Shown here: piece by piece, positions 11,751-24,154 of the stretch
Layout: each line of letters opens with the position of its first letter
Position numbering within the stretch: the stretch's first letter is position 1
Assembly: GCF_021018895.1 (NCBI RefSeq)
Contig: NC_079364.1
Coordinates: 12,754,385-12,818,384 of the forward strand
Direction of reading: 5' to 3'
Source: Seriola aureovittata
Lineage: Eukaryota > Chordata > Actinopteri > Carangiformes > Carangidae
DNA: 64,000 bases
Program-made: the position numbers and the translations under genes
Notes under the pieces: model-generated
Seen by the model: the letters and a program-made list of their open reading frames with translations, nothing else
Told to the model about the DNA's origin: nothing
The model's database searches: none

Positions 11751-12779
11751 ATGTGTGTGTTAATGTTTGGCCCATAGCGCTGTCAGAATTGGCCAAAAAA
11801 ACACATACATTCAAACCATTCAAACATCTATTGAATGATGTTGTGTAACTCCTGTCTGTCATACAGTGCATTCATCAGTGCAGTGGCCCAGGCCCATGCA
11901 CAAACTCATAAGGCAGACAGCCAACAATCGAATATTAATTTTCACAGTTCAATGTTGTTTCACCCTTTAGACAATAAAACCTGTTTAGCTTCAGGGGTCA
12001 GGTGCCACACGTTAAATCTTGTTTGTTCTATACAAAAACCAAAGTTTAAGAACAACACATTACAGTGGGGGTATGTGCTGGACTATTTTATGACTGTGTG
12101 TGTGTGTGTGTTTGTGTACGTGCTGGAACTTTTGCAGTTTGTTCTCTTTGATTAAGTCGGGTAAACATGCTGTTCAGGTGTCGTCTAATTCTTTTTATTT
12201 ACTCTCTGTCTCACTCTCTTCATCCTTTTTATCATTCTCATCATTCTCTCTCCACTGCTTGCTATACAACAGGGTGATAATGTTGCTCATGTCCCACACA
12301 CATGGGCTCCAAAAAGCTGGCAGCTGGATAGACAGACAGATGTGAACTAATCAGCAGACAGATGGACGGACCAACCATCAAAAGACAGGCAGATGTTCAA
12401 ATAGTTAGACAATGAAATGAAAATACATTTTTGGGTTGTAGAAGATCCAAAACTTAAAACATAAACATTTCCTGTAATATCCAAGGGGGATATTGTACAT
12501 GACATTTTTGGCTGTGGTGTACAGCTCTGCACTGAGGTTATAGAGGTAATCTCATCTGATCTCAAGAAAGATGTGCAAAAAGTGAGAAACCACAAAAGAC
12601 TAATGTGAAGCAGACACAATGCAAAGAATGCAATGAAGGGCAGCATAGAGTTTATGGTTTAGATTATACATCTGAATCTAACCTAGACTCTTTAATTTTC
12701 TCAGTATTGTCAACAGTAAGTAATAGTTTTAATTTTGTGACAACACCAATTTTGGATAATACTTTACAGCAAGTAGTCA
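11751..12779. other. Unique sequence, no gene seen
   Basis: AT-rich non-coding DNA with a short (GT)n at 12092-12111 and a CTCTC/TCATTCTC run near 12205-12255. No recognised feature. Confidence 0.45.
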
Positions 12780-13570
12780 TGGCCGCGGGAACTAGGGCAT
12801 AATGATCTTATAGTGTCGACATGTCTAGCTCGTTCATGGAGGATCTTTGGTTCTACTCTGCCTCAGAAAGACTTCTGACCTTGTCTCTAACCAGCGAAGG
12901 CAACGGTCATTAGCCAATCAGAGGCAGTGTAGGGCGGGTCACGGGTTCGTAAATTTACATCCGGTTACTGTAGCACTGATAACTAACCGAAGGCTAAAAT
13001 CACAATGGAGGAAAAGCGTATTACAGATGGGTTTTTTTTGGCAAACCACCAGCTATAGAAAAGCACAAATGAAGTCCAGCCTTCGCAGGAGAGCAGCTCC
13101 ACCAGCATCGTTTTCGTTTGGTTGTAATTTTTCCTCTGAGACGGAAACAGCTTCTGCAGCACCCTTCGGAGAATTAGCAACGCCATTGCTGAGGACCCTG
13201 CTGATAACAGGTGTCAGGCTAGGACTGACTTGGCGGCATTTGAGGAGCCTCTCCAGCCACCCAATTCAATTTTCCAGCCAGATGTTTTGGGAAAGAAACT
13301 TTCAGCCGTGCATTTACATCAACTTGGTTTGCTAAATGAAAGTGGCTTCATTACGTGACGGAGTGTGGTCAAGTTGTGTGTTTTGCTCTCGTGAAGAGGC
13401 AGCAGAGGGAAACCGGTTGATTTGGTGCATCTTCACCTTCCGAGGAGCTGGACCCAGACCGTCCTGATGGCCACATTTGGATTATTATAACTACTGGAGC
13501 ACATTGTCTGCAGCTCAAGGTATAAGTTATTTGGTTTAAACTCCCGCCGAGCAGTTTATTATTCATATAT
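12780..13570 (+). repeat. Unidentified GC-richer block, probable transposon-derived
   Basis: About 790 bp has higher GC and more CpG than its surroundings. An open frame of 162 residues runs over 12847-13335, but it has no domain I know, and a second ATG frame at 13004 (MEEKRITDG) breaks after a few codons at a run of T. Words such as AGCCAATCAGAGGCAG feel familiar from fish dispersed repeats. A decayed DNA transposon or retrocopied gene fragment is most likely. I could not find terminal repeats, and a real unknown exon cannot be excluded. Confidence 0.4.
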
Positions 13571-14004
13571 AGTCATTTATAGTCAATTACCTTTAACATC
13601 ACACTGATATACCTTTGTTGAAAAAAAATGTGCATATTTGGATATGTTCTTCTGTGCCATGTGCAATGGGCTTTTGGACATGCGTATTGCAGTGTTATGG
13701 CATTATGTGAGCTATTATTGTGCAATAGCATTACTGAGTCCTCTCTTATAGACCTGGCTGCTGTTGTTGTTACTGCTGCTGCTTTTTTGGTGTGTGTGTG
13801 TAGTAGTATTGTTGTAGGCCTGTGTTGTATTTGTATGGGTTGTATTGTATGGGTTGGGGTAAAATGCTCCTCCCACTACAGCATCTCCAACTTGAAACAT
13901 CTTCCAGTGCAGGTAGTGGTTGTAGGAAGTAGCTTGCTCCTTGCTTTCTGTCTCAGGGGGAGTTTGATGGAGGGTTTGGATTCTTCCTCATGCTCTGTGA
14001 TTAT

Positions 14005-14290
14005 CTGTTAAAGGTCCCATATTTGACACTTTTATGTTGTTTTATTTGAAGTTTTGATATCCATGAGAAAATATATTTGTGGGTTTCAGTAACATTAACC
14101 ATCTCAATATAGTTTTACATCTACTGTGACATCACAAAGTCCTCCAATCGAAAGATGTCAAGAACGCTACAAACAGACTGTTGGTGCATGTTGTCAGATA
14201 GCTACAACTAATGTACAGTTAGAAAATTTATGGAGAATAAACAGACTGCAATAAACACTACTGTGGTCTTATGTCATTAAAATACAGTAA
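14005..14290 (+). repeat. Probable dispersed teleost repeat fragment
   Basis: It starts with TTAAAGGTCCCATATTTGAC and continues through TTTTATGTTGTTTTATTTGA and GGGTTTCAGTAACATTAACC. I recall the opening as a frequent start of short non-autonomous elements in teleosts. Ends and class are uncertain. Confidence 0.45.
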
Positions 14291-17200
14291 GATGAAAATT
14301 AGCTTATTGTTGAATCTGAGTGCACAAAAATCCACTTTTCTTTGAGACTACATGTCAGGGACACATGAACATGCAACTGTGCTCTTCTTCCTCTGTTTGT
14401 GAAACAGGACTTCGCAATAAAAAAATAAAAAAAACAATTCTTGGGGGCTGCCATGACATTCATGGCCATTAGCCTTGAGAGAGGGAAAGCACCCTGCAAT
14501 GTCAACAGCCTTACGTCCCCACAACCCACTCCTTCCACCTCTCGCTGTCCTCTCCTGCCTTTCAGCTTATCAGGACCCTGGCAGACACTCTGATCAGGGT
14601 TGCTAAGCGCTGCCCGTGTGTTTGTTTGCTCCTTATCCCACCTCATGGCATGGCATGCGGCACAGTGTGCCCCGAGCCCCTTAGCCTATGCTGCATGGAG
14701 AAGAGAGATAAAACAAAAAAAACTGCCATGAAGATTGCAGTCAGAGAACAGGCAGTCATCACTGGAGGAATCTGAGTGTCCTTCCCTTAGGAGAGGAGAG
14801 GAGACTGTTGGACACAAAAAAAAAACAGTTGTGTCACTGATAGTTTTGTCACAGGTGTGCCAGTTAATTGTCTGAAAGCTGTAACCGACTAATTGGCTGC
14901 CAAAGCCAGTTCTTCTCTGTTTTAGTTGTGTTTGTCTCCAGTTTGAGAGTAACTTGAATCATCTTGCACCTTTTAACTGGTGAAGTTTTTGTAATAGGAT
15001 TTCTTTTACATTTTTCATTGCCTGATGTTGCAAACATTTTTCCAAAAAGAGTAATATCGAAGTACTCTAAAAGAGTTGTTCTTAACTCTTGTACATGTGT
15101 AGTAACAACTATCACTGAGCTGAGCCTCCCTAAGTTATATGCTATGCTGTTTGTGAGAAAGTAAAACAAATTACTTCTTTTATCCAAATTTTATTATTTA
15201 ATTATTTTAAACCTTTAATATGTCCAGCTTCATATGAAAAATAGTAATATCATCTAGACATACTGCTACTTCAGTTTGTCAGTTTGTATTCAGGAAGATT
15301 TCCCCTTTCCCATCTTTGGCCGGATTTCCATTGCAGTTGAAAAGAAGCGATTTTTTATTTATTTATTTTTTAGAAAAGTCGACAAAACACAATTGCAAGT
15401 GGTCCGTGTTTCCTTTGAGTGATGTAATGCGAATGAAGCTGGGTTTTTCTTGTGAGAAATCATTCCAATTAAAAGTGATGATGGATTTCCAGCAGTCTGC
15501 CTCTCATTTGGAATTGGCTTCCTGGGGCTTGATACAGCAGGTGCCCAACCTTGAATGTGTTTCCATTTCAATTTTGCAAAATATTGCTTTGTTTTTCTCT
15601 TTTTGCATCAATAGAGTTTTTTCAAAATTCATGTGTTACCATTAGTTTTTAAGTTCACAATTTCAAATTGCGTGCTAAGCAGGTTAATGGAATCACACCT
15701 AGTGTCTCCTGTATACCTAAAAACATGATTCATGCTGATCAAGGGAATTGTTAAAGACTGTATCACAGTTTACAACTAAAATCAAGTTGTCACTGTTGAA
15801 GGTATGGAGGATAGCATTGTTTCTGGCAGAGCACTGAAGTTGTGTTTGCATTAGCTGATTGGTATTAGCTCCTTGATTCATACTTCACCACTTCAAACTA
15901 ACAGGGCTAATGTGCTTGTCTTAACACACCTAGCCTTCTCAGTGAATTACAATGAGCTTAATTGATTTAAGTATTCTTATGCGTGTGATTTTCTGTTTCT
16001 GTGAATGTTAGCAGGAGAAAAATCTATTCAAACATGGTTTGACAATAGTCATAATTAGAGCTTGTTTGTTTGTTGGTTTTGTAAAATGGCAGCTTAAAGG
16101 TGGTATATAGATGCTTCAGAGGTGGTACTTTGCATTGACTCTTCTGATCCAGAAGGTAGAGGCTGGATGACAACTAGAAACCAGATCTGTCTCCAATCAG
16201 CTTGTATACTTAAATGACAAAGGACTTATGGGTTAGGAAAATATCACTGTCATGGTTAAAAGAAACATGTTCACTGTTGGTATGAGAAGGGACTTGAAGT
16301 GTAGACTCCAATGAACAGTTTTCATTGTTTAAAGTGTTTGAACACATGGCCCATTGTTGACATTTTTCTGGTGAGGACAGTCCCCCCCTACTGAGCGCAG
16401 TGTCAAGCAATCTGCCTCATTATGTATGTACAATCTGTATGAAAGTAACATCTTAGTTCATAGCTATTTATTTCTTGGTAGGCAAAACCATGTCCAGAAC
16501 TTTATGTCACGGTGAAGGTCAGAAGCAGAGGCAGCACAAAACGATATACTGTAAAGAGACAAACAGTAAAAAAGAGCTAGATAGCCATAGCCAAAAAGAG
16601 AGAGGGAAACAGAAAGAGGAAGAGATGAGAGACAGCGCAGTGCCCAGTGGAGGGAGAGGAGGAGGAGGCAGTGAGTAAATAGTCAGCGGCTCTAATAGGA
16701 ATATCAAGCCAGTGAAAGGTAAACAGGCTTCTCCAGGCAGATACAAAGGGAATGTGGCGGCTTTGAGAGCGCTGGAGTGCCGGCACGCCACTGTGGCACG
16801 GCGATAACGGCCCCAGGCCTGCCTGCATCCCAGAGATAAGGCCGAGCACTGGCATGTGTCGACCCTGATCCCAATTTCACAGTCAATATTCATCCAGCCC
16901 GACAAACAAGCAACATTTAAGATAAAAAATAAATATAGAGTCCTTCTGCTATTACCTCCTGTTTATTAATCTGCACACAGCACCCACTGCCTTTTAAATA
17001 GTAGTAAACACCAAGCCCTCCCCACCACATCCCCTCTCTCAGTACCTCCTCCCTCCATCAGACCCCCCCTCCCCTCGTTCGAGGCACTCCATTCCTCCTC
17101 CCAATCCTCTCTTCCTCATCTTCTCCCTGTCTTCCTGCACATCTGGGGATTTGCATGGCTTCGCTCATTCTTGTGCGATTGCTGCAGGCGTGTGTGTCTC

Positions 17201-18624
17201 TATGTCTCTCTGCGTTTTGTGTGCGAGCTGCGCACACCTGTGTACTCATTTGTGTACATGATATTGTTCCCAGATATCTTTCATGTGATGTGAGTGTTCG
17301 TAGACGTGCATGTATGACTACTACACTGCTGCAATAGGTGTCTTGGTGTGTCTCTTCAAGCATCTTTGCGTGCGGTGCTTTTGTACATGCATGTTAACAT
17401 ATGGAGTCAGGCCCCAGCTGTAAGCTTGAACCTCTCTCTGTTTCCCCCTTAACATTCCCCTTCTCTCACCTGGCACCCACAGACCAAAAAAAAAGCCCCT
17501 CTAACAAGTCATTCACTCAGGTATTCAGAAACAAAATCTACATTTTCTTGAAACAGGTGAGCAGTAGCAAAATAAAAATGCAGTTATTTCTCACATTCTT
17601 TCACTTCCAATAATATTTCACCATGAAAACAATATTTAACTAGTGGTAAGAAAAAGAAAGAAGATAGACGGGATAAAAAATCTGTAATTTGCTACTGATT
17701 TGAGTTGGGATCAGTGAAATTATCTTATCTCATTGGAAATTTTCCCACAAAAAACAAAGTTAAATGCTGGATTAAATGACTTGCTAAGATTAATATTATT
17801 TTGAAATGTGGGCCTTAAGCTGCATCCAATAGGCCAGCTGGGCTCTGACTACCATCTGCAACAATCACAGAGAGGAGTTCACCAAGAGCTAAGCAGAGCT
17901 ACTTCTACTTAGCCTACAGCTTCTTTTATTTCTTTTGCTGGAGTAAGCACAGAACGCTAACTTAAATTAGCTTCATTAGCTCTGTGACACAGGGTGGTGA
18001 GAAAAGACAACAAAGCTGTGAGACGTGGCCTTACATAAGCCCGGATTGACACAGGTATGAGTTAGTCACATTACTGCAGCCGGCACAGACCCACTGTGGT
18101 TTTCACAGTTAAAGGCAGGGACATTACATTCAGCTTGTTCCATTATTTTCTGGCAGCTGGACTATAATCATTCTTACCAGTGCTCTTTATTGCTCCCTGA
18201 CCACCAATCCTCAGCTCCCCTATCATCCTCGCCATTACACCTGACCTGCTTCATCACAGCTCACTCACTCATGCCCTCCCTTCTCTGTGGCCTTCTCCTG
18301 CCCTTCCTTTCTCTCCGTAGTACAGACCTGTCCATGCCTGGCCAGCTGGCCATATCCCTTTAAATCTGGCCTGAGCTGAGCCGCTGTCTCCAGGAGATTA
18401 CTGCACACTCTCCTAGGCTCCACAGATGGGAGAGACAGGCTGCCAGCTGGCACAGGGACACCCACTATCCCCACTGGAAACTGGCCAACAGGCCTGGCTC
18501 TGCTCTACACTCTGCCCATTCACACTCCTGATATCTAGCCCTCTGACTTCCTGCTCTTACCTTTCTCTGTCTCCTCCACTCTCTCTTTTTCTGCCCATTA
18601 TCTCCTGCACTTTTCCTCTTTTAC
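14291..18624. other. Unique sequence, no gene seen
   Basis: Non-coding. The part 15300-15650 has an open frame of about 109 residues but reads like an old dispersed repeat rather than a gene. Around 16510-16680 there is a purine-rich run, and at 16690-16920 an enhancer-like block, listed separately. Pyrimidine-rich parts lie at 17030-17140 and 18180-18320. Confidence 0.4.
16685..16920. promoter_or_regulatory. Enhancer-like GC-richer block (weak)
   Basis: Unique block with many CpG-containing words (GTGCCGGCACGCC, GGCACGGCGATAACGG) and GATA-type words (GAGATAAGG at 16833). It has no microsatellite, no domain and no splice sites. This is a candidate conserved non-coding element only by look. 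Confidence 0.25.
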
Positions 18625-18735
18625 AGTGATGGAAGAAAATCAGATCCTTTAGTGACTGTAAGTAAAAGTAGCTATATACCACATAAACTCAGATAAAGGT
18701 AGATAAATAAAATCCCTGCATTTAGATTCACTTCA
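18625..18735 (+). repeat. Dispersed teleost repeat fragment
   Basis: The words AGTGATGGAAGAAAATCAGA, TCCTTTAG, AAGTAAAAGTAG and ATATACCAC in this order match a very common fish repeat that I recall with core GTGGAAGAAGTACTCAGATC. About 110 bp remain, diverged. Confidence 0.6.
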
Positions 18736-18879
18736 AGGATACTTCCAGTTTATTATAACTCGGGTCGTCTTTTTGTAGTTTTGGGAGTCATTCCAATAAC
18801 ACTATACCCGCCAAAGTTATTACGAAGATTCGAGAGCGCTGCAACAACATCAACAGTTAAAAAATCACGAATGGCAGAA

Positions 18880-19070
18880 TCAACCAACAGGTGGTGAACA
18901 GTTTAACTTTATTCAGAGGTTAAACCAAAAGTGCACCTGAATAAGTTGTAACTAATATGTTCATGTTGCTTGCCCAGACCTCTTTTTAGCAGTGACCTTG
19001 TTTCGAGATTTCAGCAATTAACTTGGTGAGTAAAATATATATTAATACTGTTAGAATGATGGTTAAAACA
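18880..19070 (+). repeat. Repeat family C, copy 1 (low confidence)
   Basis: The end of this segment (TTTCAGCAATTAACTTGGTG then AGTAAAATATAT and GTTAGAATGATGG) is similar to 22185-22240 (ATCGGCAATTAACGTGGTGA then GTACAATGTTG and TACGAATAGAAATCATG). The two look like diverged copies of one dispersed repeat. Confidence 0.4.
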
Positions 19071-19322
19071 ACAAGCAATCTCTAATTATCAACTATATTG
19101 TGCATTGTGTGCATGAACATATTGGGTTATTACTGAAACATTATTGTGTGAGCTGCTTTTTAGAGATGTTGGGGTTCAGCTGATCATGTGTTGTTTTTCT
19201 ATGTAAAATATGAATGTGAAAAGTTGTTATCAAAGATAAATATAGTGGATAAAAAGCACAAAGAGAGATGACATAACCTTGTTTTCTTTTATATGTATTT
19301 GATGTATATTGATATACAGTAC

Positions 19323-19722
19323 ATACACTTAGAGTCCACTTTATTAGGCACACCTGTACAGTCTGATGCAATCCAATAGCACTGTTCCATAAACTTTTAT
19401 GATGCCTATAATGCTCTGTTTTGTTGACATTCATAGAGGTGTTAATTAAATGATATGTTTTATCACTGTGGTCATAATCAGCGGTGGTGCTGTTCTGGGC
19501 TGCATTATTCTGAGAGGGGTTTCTAACACTCTTTCCCCCTCATGTATGTAAATAGGGAAGACATAAAATTAGAAACATTCCAGTAATATAAGTGAATTTA
19601 CACATTTCTGACAATGTCAACAAAAAATGATTATGAGCTTCATAAATGTAGAATTTATGGCATGGCTGTTGTATTAGATTGCACAGGTGTAGTCTACCTC
19701 ATAACTTGACCGGTGAGTGTAT
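19323..19722. mobile_element. Short inverted-repeat transposon (non-autonomous)
   Basis: About 400 bp is bounded by long imperfect inverted repeats. The left end reads CACTTTATTAGGCACACCTG then ATGCAATCCAATAGCACTG. The reverse complement of the right end reads ACACTCACCGGTCAAGTTAT then CACCTGTGCAATCTAATACA. The arms remain similar for about 120 bp. There is no coding sequence. I recognise the ends from memory as a family dispersed through teleost genomes (CACTTTATTAGGTACACCTG). The copy is old, with many mismatches between arms. Confidence 0.78.
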
Positions 19723-20063
19723 ACAGTGGCAGTACGGGATTGGCTATTTTTAAGAAACGCCCAGAATCGGTCGTCTCTAAGAGACGTAAATGCCACTGCC
19801 TCGTCTTACTCTGACGAGGTCATGCTCTTAATGAAACTGAAACTAACAAAGCTGAAGTATACAGTATATAACCATAACATGGATATATGTTAAACAGCCT
19901 AGGAACTCTCAGTATTGGGTAAATATACTTTTTTACTTTGCTGCTGTTATCTCTTTCTTCCTTCATCTTGAAAGATTTTCCTCTTTCTTCCAAGCACTTT
20001 CTCTTTCTCTCGCCTCTACTCTCTCTTTAAGCACACAATTTTTCATTCTCTCCCACTAACCAT

Positions 20064-20114
<51 letters not shown>

Positions 20115-21116
20115 CACACAGGCACCGACACACGCACTTTATCTCTCTGGCCCCCATTTTTAGCAGAGCAGAGGAGAGAAAGGTGGAGACTGAGGGTTAT
20201 TGAAAGGTGTCACATGTGCAGATGTGATAAGGGCGCCAGGTAGAGATAACAAAGCACCCTTCATCACTACGTAACAACACACGGGCTGTCCTCTTGAGTT
20301 AAAACAGAACACACACACATACACCCACACGCACAATCACATGTGTATAATGTGCCAGGATAGGACAAGTTCATTATCCCTGTGTGCGGTGGCATGATAA
20401 GGCCCAGATCTCCTGAAATAGCTTTACTATTGCGTTAAGACCTTCCTAAATAGAAAGAAAAGAACCCGAGGTAGAATATATATCATTATCCTCTCTGCTC
20501 TGTTATCTGTCACCTTCCATTACAGGAGAATAAGGTGCTTTCGTCCCAGAGGTAAACAGCTATCAGGAAATATGTTTTCTGATGTAGTGAGGACACAGTT
20601 GTACCTCATGCCATAATGATGCTGTTGTCCCTGCTTACATGCACCTCCTGCTGTATTTTCTGAGCCAGCTGAGTTGTCCCTTTGCCACTGTTGGCACTTT
20701 CCACATGTAGAGAAGCCGTGGGGAATGTGTCAAGTGCACCAAAGCTGGGAACAGCACTGTCAACACGGCCGCCTCACTTCTGCAGATAGTAATGTGATAT
20801 GAAAATTGCTCATCTATCTATAGATGATATAGACGATTCTGTCATGTTTAATCTGGTTAAGATTTTTGATTTACTCCATCTCCATCCACACACACAAAGT
20901 TGATGTTCAGTTAGGTTTCTCAAGGAGCATGCTTACAAGTGTAATGTTCAGTGTATGTGCCCATAGTTCTGTATAGCAGAGTGGTCTTAGCTGGTTGAGA
21001 AAATGTGCAGAAACTTTTCTCCCCAGCCTTCTGCCTGACCACCTGCTGAGCACTGAGATGATTACAGTGCGAGATTGCTGTGCCAGATTACTGTGACCCC
21101 AAAGACCCCTCCAGAT

Positions 21117-21118
<2 letters not shown>
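19723..21118. other. Unique sequence with one long CA tract
   Basis: No gene seen. It contains the CA microsatellite at 20066-20113. The part around 20150-20290 and 20370-20600 is balanced in composition with GATAAGG words near 20227 and 20396, possibly regulatory, but I have nothing firm. Confidence 0.4.
20066..20113. repeat. (CA)n microsatellite
   Basis: About 48 bp of CA repeat, followed by a degenerate CACACA-rich tail. Confidence 0.93.
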
Positions 21119-21210
<92 letters not shown>

Positions 21211-21247
21211 CCACACACACACACACAACACACACACACACAAACAC
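21119..21247. repeat. Very long (AC)n microsatellite
   Basis: Pure AC from about 21119 to 21209 (91 bp), then imperfect AC with CC and CAA breaks to about 21247. It is among the longest uninterrupted dinucleotide tracts in the window. Confidence 0.95.
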
Positions 21248-21984
21248 CTGGCATCTCATTTTAGGACACTATATTGCAACCATAGCTGCTTGTGTTGATT
21301 ACACACACACACTGCATACAGTACATACTTACAAACACTCAATCATCTGCCATGGCCACTCGCCATGTGCGTGAGCAGAGGGAAATGTGTTGGCAGTAGA
21401 AAGCGGCCCTCCAGGAACTAATGCTGGCGGGACGACAAGGTAAAGGGAAGGATGAATTAAAGCTGTGTATCTGTGTGTAGGGGAGAAGTTTTCTGGTAGA
21501 AATACATACTGTACAATTGTGTCTGTGATTGTATGTGTGTGTAAACATGCAAGAACATGGTTATGTAGCTAGATCCTTTAAGGACATTTCCAGTTTGTTG
21601 TGAGGAAAAAGGAAACTAGTGAGAAGGCCTGACATTTGGGAAACAGTCAGATGATTTTACAGGTTTTAAGCAGCCCAGCTGTTTACCTCCTTTATTTGGC
21701 AGTGCAAGTGCAAGGACCTGAAATGTGGGTAATAATCCCTCACTGCACAGGGACACTGCACACAACTACAAATACAGTAGGTCTAAGTTGGATATTTACC
21801 ACAGTAATTTTCTAATGATTTTACCCTTTGCATTTATTTTCCTCCTCTAAATAACTTCGGCTGACCTGGGAGTTTGTTTAAAACCTGTCTGATCTTGTGA
21901 CTGCTTCTCTTCTATGCCATGACTTCCCCTTTGTTTGAACATGATGCACAGGCCATTCCACAGCAGGTGTTTTGACTTGTTGTA

Positions 21985-22095
21985 CAGGAAAATCACAGGT
22001 GTTACTAATAACATTAACAATGGCTCGGTTCTATTCAAGTGCCCCAAAAAGCCACGACTGTAGAGCCAGCAGGCACAATACCAGGACCCTGATAC
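21985..22095 (+). repeat. Repeat family D, copy 1
   Basis: The order GTTACTAATAACATTAACAA, GTTCTATTCAAGTG, GAGCCAGCAGGCACAATACC and AGGACCCTGATA matches 55860-55965 and a fish dispersed repeat that I recall. It is non-coding. Its class is uncertain. Confidence 0.65.
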
Positions 22096-22109
22096 GAAAG
22101 CAACGAAAT

Positions 22110-22260
22110 GGAATTCAGCCGTCGTTAATATTGTAATTTACACCTGTGCTTTTCTCCTACTTTGACATGTAAAATATCGGCAATTAACGTGGTGAGTACA
22201 ATGTTGTTGTTACGAATAGAAATCATGACCAATGGGTCCAAACACGAGTAACAAACGCCT
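22110..22260 (+). repeat. Repeat family C, copy 2 (low confidence)
   Basis: Shares the GGCAATTAACGTGGTGAGTA core with the end of 18880-19070 and follows the family D fragment directly. The two may be parts of one larger repeat. Confidence 0.4.
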
Positions 22261-22410
22261 TTTGAACTAATTCAGTACCGTTCATGACAAAACATGTTCA
22301 GCTCTGAAGCTCTCTTTAAAGACAGAGATGACTCGATGACATTTTTCCACTGCATATAGAACAAGCTCATTGACACAGGTGAGACACTGCACACAGGTGC
22401 TTTCATCAGC

Positions 22411-22659
22411 ATGACAATAACAAAACAACTGACCCATGAAGACAAGGTCTATATTCCTCATGTCAAGGTGCAATTTTCACATCATGTGACTCAACAAGCA
22501 GTGCCTAACAAGAAAAGAGGACCAAAGGACCAAAAACATTATCAATTTGTTCGCCACTTGTTTGTGCTAGTGGTGCACACAGACCATGGCCACAAAGCAG
22601 CAGTAGATTCAAAAGGCCAAAGCCTACATGAAACGAAGGCAGAGGTCTATGTTAAGTGA
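22411..22659 (+). other. Orphan open frame of 82 codons, not called as a gene
   Basis: An ATG frame ends at TAA/TGA-rich sequence near 22659. Its predicted peptide is hydrophilic, rich in His, Lys and Gln (HEDKVYIPHVKVQFSHHV), and is not a translation of a simple repeat. I recognise no domain. The flanks show no convincing splice sites or promoter. It may be a fragment of a decayed mobile element or chance. Confidence 0.15.
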
Positions 22660-24102
22660 CATAACAGTGCATCACTTTGCATCATATGTGATGGCCTGTC
22701 ATTACGCCTCACATCCAACTGCACATCTCTCTTTACCAGACTGTGGACGTCACATGATATCAGTGAAATGGAGAAGTTAACTTGAGGCTCTGTCCCCAGT
22801 CCCTCCTCTCTCTCTCTATATATATATATATGCAAACCCCCCCATCTCTCCACCCTCATCCCACACCACCGCCCCTTCCTCTCCTCTCCTGCCATGTTTG
22901 CAAGAGCGAGGGCTTTGGAGGGTGGCACTCGGATGGCGTGAAGCCAGATGGCAGCCACAAGGCAGGCGACGTGGTGCAGAGCAACGAAGGGTTTACACAT
23001 ATACACACACACACACACCCATACACAATCACCCACTCACACTTTCTCTCCTTAATGAACCGCCATGAATTATTCATCGCACACACTTGCACAAACGCAC
23101 ACACACACACGTCTCTCGCAGGGCACATACACAGCTCCTGTCAGCAACAGAAGGCTCTGCGACTTCTCTCTATTTTATTATCATTTCTCTAGGCATTTTC
23201 CTTGGTTGTAAAGGAATACCAGGTGGTGCTCGACCCCTCAAACTATCAACTCCTCCTCCTTCCTCCCTCCCATTTCCTCCTCCATGCACCCTGTCCCTTG
23301 CTCTCTCTCTCTCCCTCTCCCTGTGTGTCTGAGTCCTTGTCATCCTCTCTCAGCCTGTTCTTCAGTTTTGCTCATTGCCTCTTCCCTCCCTTTTTCACTG
23401 CCTTCCCCTCTCTTCAGTTCTTCCTGGGTAGGGTGCATTACAGAAAGAGGAGGAAAGCAAACCAGGAAAGAGCCTGGAGGAGAGGTCCTTCACATGGGGA
23501 AATGCCTGACAGAATTTACCCCCCTTCTTCTTATCCAGCCTCAGCAGCCCCCAGGGGTGCCCACTGTCCCAACAGACAGTGGGCAGCTATCTGTTCAAAT
23601 AAATTCAAGAAATTCAAGGATGAAGATTGAGAATTTTATTGTTGAACATACAAGGGAGCTTAGCCTCAGTGTTTAATCTGATACACCTAAACACAGCACC
23701 TCAGTTTATAAATCTCAGTTTATAAATAACTTCAATTTGTGGCTTGTAGACATGGTAACGTGGTTTAGAGAGATAATTACTCTACTCTAGCCCTTGTTTC
23801 CTATGTCAGTGGGGAGAAAAAAGCATAAGTGAAAACTACTTTGTCTATGTTGTTTAACATGCTTTTCTTTTGTTAAATGTTTTAGTAAACATATCCCAAA
23901 ATAAATTAAATATAATTTCATTTTCTGCTAAGTATTAATTCCTGATTATGATATTCAGCAAACAGAAATGTGTTCTTTTTGTGTACACAACCATATAAAG
24001 CTATCCTCCACTGTTTTACCTTTACAGTGGTCTTTACAAATTAAATGTACTTTTTTAAAGGTTTTCTAAAGTTGCATTGTACATTGCTGAATGTGTTTTC
24101 CT

Positions 24103-24137
<35 letters not shown>

Positions 24138-24154
24138 CACACACACACACACAC
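24103..24154. repeat. (CA)n microsatellite
   Basis: About 52 bp of CA with one G substitution near 24131. Confidence 0.94.

Noticed and set aside
13628..14011. 127-codon frame rich in Val, Cys and Leu
   Set aside because: Composition comes from TGTTGT/TGTGTG-rich DNA and runs into a dispersed repeat; no membrane protein family recognised.
15316..15645. 109-codon frame
   Set aside because: The sequence reads like an old dispersed repeat (TTTCCATTGCAGTTGAAAAG) and codon use is not gene-like.
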